64,000 bases of DNA. Origin: JBEKIK01 sp963845975. Lineage in GTDB: Bacteria; Planctomycetota; Planctomycetia; Pirellulales; Thermoguttaceae. A program made the translations under genes and the position numbers. Positions 16,771 through 28,700 of this stretch are shown here, piece after piece (position 1 is the stretch's first letter; each line of letters starts with the position of its first letter). The stretch spans positions 434,001 to 498,000 of the forward strand of contig CAWJUD010000001.1 of NCBI GenBank assembly GCA_963845975.1, in the 5' to 3' direction. The notes below the pieces were generated by a model, which worked only from the letters and a program-made list of their open reading frames with translations, did not search any database and had not been told where the DNA came from.

Positions 16771-19700
16771 ATGTCATTATTGCGAATGCCTAAATTTCAG
16801 CGTATTGGGACCTCTTGGGAAAGCATCGCGGATTTTTTCAGCGGGCGAAATCGCCGCCGTCCGGCGGGCGGGCATAACCGGCGACTGATGATCGATCCCT
16901 TGGAACAACGGATGTTACTTTCCGTTTCCATCGGCAATGCCAACGATCAAACCGTGAGCCAAACGCTGGGCAGCCAAACCACCGGGACTGCCGAGGGGAT
17001 TGCCGCGAATAGATTTTTGTTTGACACGGGGACCGCGGGCACGCAAGCCGTGGCTTCGGATCACAACGGCGATTTCGTGGTGGCTTGGACGCGCTACGAT
17101 CCGCTCATCGATCCTGAAACCGGCCAGCAGGTTAGAGACCCCTTATCAGGCTCATATATGACCGAGGGCAACATCTATGCCCGATATTTCACCGACGAGG
17201 TGCAGCGGATTACGCTGCCCGCTCAAATGCTGATGAATTCCGGGACGCAACTGCCGGCGTTTTCCTTGCTTTACGGCGGCAACGCCGTGCAGAAAATAAG
17301 CATCTCGCAGGTATATCCGTCGGGTTCGACTACTGCAGGCACCGTACAAGGCGTGTTCAGCTTGGGTTATGATCTTAACGGCGACGGCATGATCGATCCG
17401 GTGACCGAGACTACGCGGCCGATCCAGTTCGACGAAGCTGCCTTTAATTCCCCCGATCCCACGGTAAATCCGGCGGTTTTAATGCAGAACGCGCTGCGGG
17501 CTCTGGGCGGACCGCTGTCCGACGTGACGGTGACGGCCCTGAATTCCCATGATTATGAAGTGGACTTTGGCGATGCTTCGCAGGGGCAAGCGATGCGGAC
17601 GATCGCGGCCCTGAATCCGGCTTGGCCATCGGGGAGATTACCTCCCATAACGGTTGACGTGGTGCGGCAGCCGATCCAGATCGGCATTAACGCCTCTACC
17701 GGCGGCCCGCGCATCTACGTCTCTTCGACGGACGTGTCGTTAACGGCTCAAAGCATTCAAACGGCATTCAGCGCAGCCAATTGGTCTGCAAACGGCCTGG
17801 ATCCCGTGACGGTTCAGGTCACCCCGGTGAACAACGGGGTCGATAACCCGTTGCTGACGTTCGACATTACATTTGTGGGCAATTCGGGCAAGACCGATCA
17901 ACCCCAACTGGTTTTCGGCAAGATGAGCGATGCGAGCGGAAACAGCATATCGGTCGATTCGTTGAACGTCTTCAACGTCAAGACCTTGAAGGAACCCAGC
18001 CCCGAATTCCGCGTCAATCCGCCCGAACCGGACAATCCATTTACGGTCGGGCCGGATCAATATGAGCAGACCGATCCTGCCGTGGCCATGGATGCGGACG
18101 GGGATTATGTAATCACCTGGACAAGCGTGGTCCCCGATTCGGTAACGCCGGGCAGCCAGACCGACGTTTTTGCACGGCGATTTTCACCCTCCGCCCTGAT
18201 CACCAAGCCCAACATGGTCATATCGAGCCACACGCTGTCCGTTCTGGAAGGCAACAGCAACACAATTACGGTCATGTTGGACAGCCAACCGTTATCGAAC
18301 TTAACGGTGACCATATCCAAAGAATCGGGAGGCGATCCGAGCCTAACGGCGGATAAATCCACGCTCACTTTTACTCCCGGCAATTGGAACCAGGCGCAAA
18401 CTGTTAAGTTCAGCGCGGCAACGGACTCTAATAATGTTAATGAGACGGCAAACTTCGACGTATCGATACCGGGCTACGCCACTCAAGTGGTAAACGTCAC
18501 GGATATCGACACCAAAAGTTTGATAGTCTCCAGCGACAACGTATCGGTCCCGGAAGGCGCATACAACGGCTTTACCGTAAAGCTCGCATCCGCGCCGACT
18601 GCAAATGTGACGGTGAACGTTGCGACGGTACCCGGCGGAGACGCGGATCTTACTATTTCCGGGGCTCCGTTGGCGCTTACCTTCACTCCCGGCAACTGGA
18701 ACACGGCACAGATGGTAACGATCAATGCCGCCAACGACGCGGACACGACAAATGGTACCGCGGTGATTTCTTTGACCCCGGATGTAGCGTCGGGCTATGG
18801 GAGTCGCACGGTTAACCTTACCGAAATCGATAAAGATTTAAACAGCATAATGCTTTCCGCTGAAACCCTGTCGGTAGTGGAGGGCAGATCGAACAGTTTC
18901 ACTGTTGCGCTGTCTTCCGCCCCAAGCGGATTCGTGGAGGTGGACATTTTGAAGCGGGCCGACAGCAGTTCGGATATAACCTCCTCTGCATCAACACTCT
19001 ATTTCGATTCGTTTAATTGGAACCTACCCCGGACGGTGACGTTAAATGCGCCTTTGGAGGCGACGGTTAATAACGGCACGGCATATTTTTACGTGTATGC
19101 CCCCTATAATCCCGAATATGCCTTTCAGACTGTGACCGCCAATGAGATCGGCGTAGGTCAGTTCGTGGTTTCGCAAAGTTTCGGGAGTATTATAGAAGGA
19201 ACCGCGGGCACTGTTACGGTTGCGCTAACGGGCCAACCGACGTCGACCGTAACAGTGAGTATCATAAAACAGGCGGGCGGTGATCCAGACTTGACGCTTG
19301 CATTCCCTGCATCCGGGACGCTCACATTTAATCCGGGCAATTGGAACTCACCGCAGACGATATACATCAGTGCGGCCAACGATCCGGACGCGGTTGATGG
19401 GACGGCGGTATTTTATTTGGACGCGCCTGGTTACATCAGTCAACCGATAGCCGTGGCTGAGTTGGATACCACGGCCCCGCCAAACTTGGTAATTAACTTG
19501 GTAAATCCATCTCCACCACCGTTGACGACGCTTCTCACCGATCCGGCGGTCGTGCCCGTTGCGGAGAATGGAAATACTTCAATAACAGTTGCGCTTCCGG
19601 TAAGGCCGCCGTCGGATGTGACCCTGACCATTACCAAGGAGGCGGGCGGCGATCCAGGCCTGACGGTTACAACGCCGGCATCCCAGACGCTAAGCTTTAC

Positions 19701-22700
19701 TCCAGCAAACTATAACGTCGGACAGACGATAACCTTCCATGACGCTCCGGACGCGGACGCGATCAATGGGGTCGCGGTGTTTTACCTGGATGTGCCGGGC
19801 TATGCCCGGCAGAAGATTTTTGTAAGCGAGCTTGATACAACGAAATCGGCGGACATCACCGTCGGCTACCCCCCTGCCAGCAACAGAATCGTGGTCGTGC
19901 CCGAGGGAGGAACGAACACCTTCACCGTGGTTCTTACCACCACACCCGCCGTGGGGGCGGATGTTACGGTGACTCTCACGGCCCAGGCGATCAGCGATGC
20001 CGACCTTACGGTTGCTCCGGCAACGCTCACATTTACAAACGCCAACAATACGCCTCAAACGGTCACGGTAACCGCGGCAGTCGATGCGGACACCGCTGAC
20101 GGAATAGCATATTTTGATCTGACTGCGCCGGGTTTGATAACCCAGACGGTGACCTTGATCGAGAACGACAACACTCCAATGGATCTGGTGATTACCCCTA
20201 GGAATCTATTCGTTCCCGAGGGAGGGACAAACACTTTTACCGTCGCGCTTTCCAACGCGCCCACGGCGAATGTGACGGTTACCATCGGCAAGCAGATAAA
20301 CGGCGATCCGGACCTTACCAATCCTAATGCCAATCTCGTAACCGGCCTTCAAACGCTCACTTTTACCCCCGCTAACTGGAACACGCCCCAGACGGTGACA
20401 ATCAACGCGGCCGAGGACGCGGACAACACCGACGGGACGTCATTATTTTACGTGTCATCGGTGGGCATTACCACCCAGGTTGTGACCGCGATGGAACTCG
20501 ATAATGACGTGCCCGATGTAAAAATTTCAAATAGTAATACTTCATTTGTTCCCATTCAGGATATATCCGTGTTGGAAGGGGACGCCGTCGGCCATACATT
20601 TTACGTGTCGCTTCCCTCCAGCCCGACCTATGACTTGACGGTGAATATCGATAAGCAGCCGGGCGGCGATGCGGCGATATCGACTAATAAAACAACCCTC
20701 ACTTTTACCGCCGATGTTTGGAACGCGAGCCATACGGTGATATTGACCCACGGCAATTGGAACACTCCGCAAGCGGTTAAAATCACGTCGGCCAACGACG
20801 CAAATGCCATTAATGGAACCGCCGACTTTTACATTTCCGCGATTGGCTATACTGTTCAAGCAATCGCCGTGACCCAAATCGACGTAAACGCCTCGCCGGT
20901 GGTAATTTTGTCCGATACCGCCTCGGTTCCCGAGGGAGGGTTTAAACTCTTCCCGATAAAATTGGCATACAAGCCCATTTCGGATGTAACGGTCGCCATC
21001 GCGCCGGAACCGGGCGGCGACGCGGACTTAAGCGCTACGCCCGCGACTTTCACCTTTACTTCGTCCAATTGGTACATACCGCAAACCCTGATTTTCTGTG
21101 ACGCCGAGGATCCGGACACTGTAAACGGAACCGCCATTTTCGATATAACCGCCACGACTCCGACATCGGAAGGAACGACCACGCCGGTCACTACGTTCCC
21201 CATCCTTACTGTAACCGCCAATGAAGTAGACAACGATTCCAATACCCTTATTGTCTCCACCGATTTAGTTCAGATTCTGGAAGGCACGACCGGCACTTTC
21301 ACAATCACGCTTCCCAATCAACCGACCTCGGACGTGACGGTAACAATTGCCAGGCAGGCCGGCGGAGATCCGAACCTTCGGGCCATTCCCACGACGCTTA
21401 CGTTTAGCAGCGATCCTAACGCCCCCAACGCATGGAACAAGCCGCAGGCGGTGAAAATACTGTCCAGTTCCGATCCGGACATTGTAAACGGCGCCGCGCA
21501 ATTTCTCATATCCGCGTGGGGTTACGTGAGCACGACGGTCACGGCCTCGGACTTGGACTACGTGCAAGGCGCCAGGCCCTTGGGCAATGCGTTCAGGGTG
21601 AACACTTATACGCCCAATAAACAGTACAACGCCTCGGTTTCCATGGACAACGACGGGAATTTCGTGGTTTCCTGGACCGACGAAGGCCAGTTCACCAGCT
21701 TTTTCAACAATATTCAGGCCCAGCGCTTCGATCGCGACGGCAATCGCATCGGCAGCCAGTTCCAGGTGAACCCGGAATCTACCGCCTCGGAATACGAATC
21801 CTACGCGAGCATGAGCCCGGACGGACACTTCCTGATTACCTGGGTTGAAGCGCGTTCGGGGGACCAACCGGAAGTGGTCATGGCGAAAGTCTGGGATCAA
21901 CAAGGACAAGTCATAGCCAACCAGTTCGACGTGGACTTGGGTTTCGCCCCCACGGCTGCATGGGACACGGGTAATAATTACGTAATTACCTTCGACAGGA
22001 TCAACTGGGGCACGCCTCCTGTCAATGACAATCAGCTCGACGTGGACAGGCCCGCCGTATCCGAAGGATCGATTTATAGCGGTGGGGTCTACCAGATCAG
22101 ATACAGTATAGTCACCGACGCGACAGGAGCAGTCACCAGCGGAAACACAGTGACTCTTCCCCTTTGCCGGGTCAACAGCGCCTGGACCGACCCGACGAAT
22201 TCGTCTTCCGCCGGATATATTACCAGTTGGCCGTATTACCAGGGCAACAATCAGGTGGCAATAGACGCGGACGGGGATATTACCACCGTGTTCGACGGAT
22301 ATGGGGCCGAATCGGATTATACCCTCAACCTTGACGACACCATCAACAATGATTTATGGAATGCCCAGCTAAGCGGCCTTACATTTCAGGACGTGAGTTT
22401 GCTGCAAACATATTATCCCTATGTATATCAAAATTTAATTTACGGCTCCAAAGCCACGGACGCCCAGTTGGCCGATCTGAACAACGCCTTGCAGTTGTAT
22501 TACTACAGTACGTACAACTCAATTCTCAAGCAGACCAACGCGATATATGGCACTATGTACGAACCCAACGGCTATATTCGCGGCGAACCCAACGGCGTGC
22601 AATTCTCCCAATTCGACGCATTCCGCGTCGTCAATCCGGACGGCTCGGTCAACATGAACTTTGACATGAGCGGCGTTCAAAGCGACGTTGTGGCAAATAG

Positions 22701-25700
22701 CATGATGGACGGGCATGACGCCCAATATATTTTAGGAATCGATCCTTTGGCCACGACCGGCTCTTTCACCCTGGCGGTCACTAATGCGGAAACCACCGAC
22801 AATAACTCAACCACCACGAATATTACAATTGTCCCCACCTACTTGCCGAACGGCGGCCCGGTTGATGTGACCCGAACGGCGACGGCTATTCAAAACGCAT
22901 TGAACGGGATCACAGTCCGCCTGGGCAGCACTGCTACTACTAATCAAGCGGTTGTAGTCCGCTTGATTACTGCCCTCGAGATCAGCAATCGGTCGGGAAC
23001 CCATTGGCCTTTGAACAACACTCCGGGTTATCAATACTACGAAATCACGTTCTCCTACCTGGTGCATAACCTGACGGATTTAACCCTGGCTACAGCCGCC
23101 AATCCTTATACCATGCAATATACGGTACCCGGCGCTACCCAGCCTGTTGCCGCCCTTTTTCCTCTGGTGTCTGTTTTAACCGCACCGGACCCGGGCACTG
23201 TACAGGAATACTCCTCTATTGCCATGCAGCCCAGCGGAAACTTCGTCGTGGTGTGGACTCAATCCGATCGATATTCCAACGGTTCGGCGAGTTTTACCGA
23301 CCTTAACCGGAATCAATCAGAATTGTTGGGGACGAGCATTCACTACCGCACTTACACGGAAAGCACGGATACGGCCGGCCCGCTGGCTACCGATTTTATC
23401 TTGACCGACGGAACGCGCTTGAGAAACGGCGGACAAGTCAATCAACCGCTGCAATATATGGTGGTGAGTTTCGACGAGCCCATGATGACCACCGGAGCAA
23501 GCAGCGTGACCGATCCGCGGAACTGGGCCTTGATGAAAGACGGCACCGTAATCAACGGCGGGATCAGCAAAATCTATTACGGCCTCAACATGGCTTCCCA
23601 ATTGGGACAATCGGGATTGTCACAGTTCTCCGGTCTTCTCAACTCTTCCGCCAGCAACAGGTACGAGGCGGTGATCATCCTCGACGGCAACGGCATGGCC
23701 GCCGGCACGCCCGCCTTGGTTAACGGCCATTATCAAATCGTGGCTCTAAACTCGCTCCGCGACGTGGCGGGAAATCCCTTGGGCCGGACGGGCTACAACC
23801 TTAACGGCAACAATTTCAGCCGCTCTTTCGACGTCGCCGTGCCCTACGGCACCGAGAGCATTGTCAACATTACCACGGCCGGCAGCCAGACCACCTCGTC
23901 CAACGTGCAAGGCCTGGCCGACGACGGCAACGGGCAGGTCGTGGCCTCCGACGGCAACGGGGACTCGGTTGCGGTCTGGACCAGCAATACAGCGGGCAAG
24001 GAGGGCGTGTACGCCAGGATGTACACCGTTACTTGGACTCTAAACGGATCTACCCGCCAGAACGCGACCGTCCCGGGCAGCGAGATTTTCGTCTCCGCCG
24101 ATCCGTACGCAAGCAACGCCGCGGCGGCCATGGACGGCGACGGCGATTTCGTGGTCACCTGGTCGAGCGACATAAAAGACCCCGGCGATTCGACTACGAG
24201 CTGGGACGTCTACGCCAGGCGGTATAACGCCACCGGGCAGGCCCTGAGCGACGTGTTCATGGTCAATTCCTACACCCCGGACATTCAGCGCAACTCCAGC
24301 GTTGCCATGGACGCCCAAGGCGACTTCGTGATCACCTGGCAGAGCATGAACCAGGACGGCAGCGGTTACGGCATATACGCGCAGCGCTATAGCCCGTCAG
24401 GCATACCGCTTGACGGGAACAACGAAACGCAAGAGATAAGTCTTATCGGCCGGCCCAAGGGCACTTTGGCCCTTCACTGGGAAGGCGATTCCAATCCCAA
24501 CAACAACGTCAGCCCCGTAATTACTCTGCAAGGACTGCAAGGCGAAGCCCCCTCCCTGGTCGGCCAAATCCAAAACGCCTTGGACGCCATGGGGATTACG
24601 GCAATCGTGACGGCAATCTCGGGCACGGACATTCTGATCAACTTTTACGGCATTTACACCGACGTGGACGTGCCCCAAATCACCATAGATCATTCCAGCC
24701 TGACAGGGGACGCCGGCTTCCAATTCAACATCACCACCCAGGCGCAAGGCGTGTCCGGCGAAATACGGGTAAACGATACGACTGTTGGCGACCAGGTGGA
24801 TCCATCGATAGCCATGAACGATCGCGGCGATATGGCCGTGACATGGACCGGTTACGGTCAGGACGGGGATGCTCCTTACCAGTCGAACATCTATGTCAAG
24901 AATTTCGCGGCCCCCACCACTTCCAACTTCGACATCACACTTCGGTTCGGCGGCGGCCTGACACCCAGCCAAGAAGCGATTTTCGATATGGCGGCCTCCC
25001 GATGGGAATCGATCATCATTGGCGACATCCCCGACGTGATCAGCCCCTTGGTCGGCTACGTCGATGACGTCATGATCGACGCCAGCGGGGTTTTCATCGA
25101 CGGCCCGGGCGGCATCCTCGGCCAGGCCGGCCCCCAGGAATTCCGAAACGTCTCGTTCCTCCCCGACTACGGCATCATGCAGTTCGACACCGCGGACCTG
25201 GCGGACATGCAAGCCAGCGGCCAACTCCTGGACGTGATCACTCACGAAATGGCACACGTACTGGGCTTCGGTACGATCTGGACCAACCTCGGGGTCTATG
25301 TCAACGGTTCAGGTCAATACACCGGCGCCGCCGCGCTGGCGGCATATCAGTCGGAGTTCGTCGGGCAGCAGAACGCCACTTTCGTGCCGGTGGAGTTAGG
25401 CGGCGGGCCTGGAACCGCTGACGGCCACTGGAACGAAGTCGATGGCGGTGCCGGCCCCACGGGAATCGTCGATACCCAGGGGCGCGACATGGAATTCGAA
25501 CTGATGACCGGCTGGTTGAACTCCCCCACTTTTATCAGTCAAACGACGGCTTACCAGTTTCAGGATCTCGGTTATGTGGTCAACGCCGGCGCTGCCCTGA
25601 ACTTACCACAGTTAAGCTACAGTAATCCCAGCCCGATCACCGGGTGGATGGAAAACCTTACCGGGCCCCGCTCGTACGTTGATGCCTTGCCCGCAAACGT

Positions 25701-28700
25701 TGGCGGCGGCAATTCCACTGCCAGACTGGCCTCCTTACCCGAGGCCCGGGTCAACACGACGATCGCGAACGACCAGAAATGGTCCTCGGTGGCCATCGAC
25801 GCCAACGGCGATTTCGTCGTCACCTGGACTAGCTACGGCCAGGATGGCGGCGGAAATGGTTACGGAGCCGGCGTAAACGGCCAAAACGGCGTCTACGCCC
25901 GACGCTTCAATGCCAACGGCTCTGCGGGCGGAAACGAGTTCAAAGTCAACGCCTTTACCGCCAACAACCAGCAGCATTCCCAAGTGGCGATGGACGTCGC
26001 CGGGGACTTTGTCATCACCTGGGAGAGCTTCCAGGATCGGCCCTCTGTCGGCTCCGGCCAGCCCGACTTGCCAAACAGCTACGGTATTTACGCCCAGCGT
26101 TATGCCCGCGCGTCGCAAATCGGCGTCAGCCTATTACTTGGCCCCAATGGCGAGGTGGGCACCGAGTTCCGCCTGAACAGCACCACGGACGGAGACCAGC
26201 GTTATCCCTCGGTCGCCATGGACGCCACCGGCGACATTATCGCGGTTTGGAGCGGCAACGGCTTGGGCGACCCCACGGGCATATTCTCGCAACGCTACAA
26301 CAATTTGAACGACACCGCCGGTCCATTTGTCACGGAGGTGTCCAATTACTCCACATCCGGCGGCGTATCCACGCTCACTCCGATATATACCGGCGCCACG
26401 ATAGTCGACCCGATCTCGCAATTCGTGATCACATTTGATGAAAACCTTAACACGACCTATGGCCCGGGCGGAACTCACAGCATCACCAATCTCAGCAACT
26501 GGCAACTTACCCAGAACGGCGTTGCCGTGAGAAACGGCGTGGCATCGGTGCAATTCGACCTGAACCAAGCCCATAAATCCGGACTGGCCAATGCAGACAG
26601 CGGCAAGTATGAAGCGGTGGTGACTTTTGACATCGATCCGAACACCGCGGGCAATCAGGCGCTGACAACGAATACGCCGGGGCAATACGCGCTCACTATC
26701 TCCGACAACGTCCAGGACATCTTCGGCAACGCCTTGGATGGGAATCTGGACAGCGCGCCCGGCGGCAATTACGTGTTTAGCGTATTGATACCCACGCAAC
26801 AACAGACCGGTCCGCAACCGCCCCCCACCGTTACACCGCCGGGTCCCCCGAGTGCTCCGGGCACTCCCAACTATACCGGCGACACCATCGTCAATACCAA
26901 CCAAATCGGCCTGCAAGATCAGCCCGCCGTGGCATCTGACGCGATAGGCGAATACGTGGTAGTCTGGACAACGGACGCAGCCGACGGCTCGTCCGACATC
27001 ATGGCCCAAAGGTTCGACAAATACGGCCGCATGGTGGGATCGCAAACCATTGTCAGCTCTTTTACCGCCGGCAATCAATCGCAGCCGGACGTGGCCATGG
27101 ATCCGCTGGGGAACTTCGTAGTTGCATGGGCGGGATACGGCGCCGATGATGACGTGGGAGTATATGCACGGATATTCGACACCTTCGGCAAGGCGACTGG
27201 CGACCAGTTCCGCGTAAACCAATTCCGCACCAACATTCAAGACCTGCCGCGCGTGGCCATGGATCCCAACAGCGATTTCGTCGTCTCTTGGACCAGCTAC
27301 GGGCAGGCCGTTCCCAGCGAGCCGAGCGTGGGCGACATTTACGCCCGCCGCTATAACATCCTCGGAAAGCCCCAGAGCGACGAGTTCCTGGTCAATTCCT
27401 CAACGACGCGCCATCAAACCCTTTCCGACGTGGCCATGGATTCCAAAGGCGATTTCGCCATCGTGTGGGAAAGCGACCAGCAAGACGGCAGTTCCTTCGG
27501 AATATACGGGCAGCGCTATAATTCGGCCGGCCAACGCTCCGGAGGAGAGTTCCAAATCAATTCCTATACGAACGACAAGCAAGTCGACCCCAGGGTTGCC
27601 ATGGATTCCAGCGGCGACTTTGTGGCGACCTGGTCGAGTTTCGGCCAGGACGGCAGCGGTTACGGCGTATACGCCCAGAGGTTCAACTCCGCCGGCGCGC
27701 GATTGGGAACTGAGTTCCGCGTGAATCAAACCACACCAAATTGGCAATACCAACCCTCGGTAAGCATGGACAATGCAGGCGACTTCGTCATCACTTGGAG
27801 CACCTTCGGCCAAGATACCGATCTTACCAAGGACTATGGCATATATGCGCGCATGTACAAGAGCAACGGTTCCGATTACATCAATCCCGCATCCGGCAGC
27901 GCCTTGGGCGAGTTCCGCGTTAATGCCTTTGTGATAGGCAACCAGATGACGCCCGATGTGGCCATGGATTCAGACGGCGACTATGTCACCGTTTGGGCCG
28001 GTCCTGATATTGATGTAACAGGCGTCTACTGCCGCGTCATAGCCGTCAATACAAGCACCTATACGCCGGTTGCCAGCGTAACAACCAATGGCCAATTCTA
28101 CGGCGTTCCATATATCGATTCCACGAATCCCGCGCCTACGCCGAATACGACGCCGACCTTCACGTTGACTGGGCCTATTTCAGGATCATACGTCTCCGGC
28201 CAATCCATTACAATCGCCTGGTCGGCCGCCAACGTCTCGGCCAACGATATAATCAGCCTGTGCCTGGACACGGACACTACACTGTGGAACGGCAACGAGA
28301 AATGGATCGAAATTGATAAAGTTACTGCTACGAATGGAAACGGCTCCTACACCTTCGATCCGGCCGGATTCGCCCCGGGCACGTATTACGTGGGCGGATA
28401 CATGTACGACAAGGTGACGTACGTCTTCACCAACGCGCACCTGACTTCGACGATTACCATCCCGGCGCCGACCTTCGCATTGTCCAGTCCCACCTCGGGG
28501 TCGTATGCATCCGGTCACAATATTACGATTACTTGGACGGCCGCCAACGTATCGGCCAACGACATAATCAGCCTGTGTCTGGACACGGACACCACGCTCT
28601 GGAACGGCAACGAGAAATGGATCGAAATCGATAAAGTAACTGCTACGAATGGGAACGGCTCGTACACCTTCGATCCGGCCGGATTCGCACCGGGCACGTA

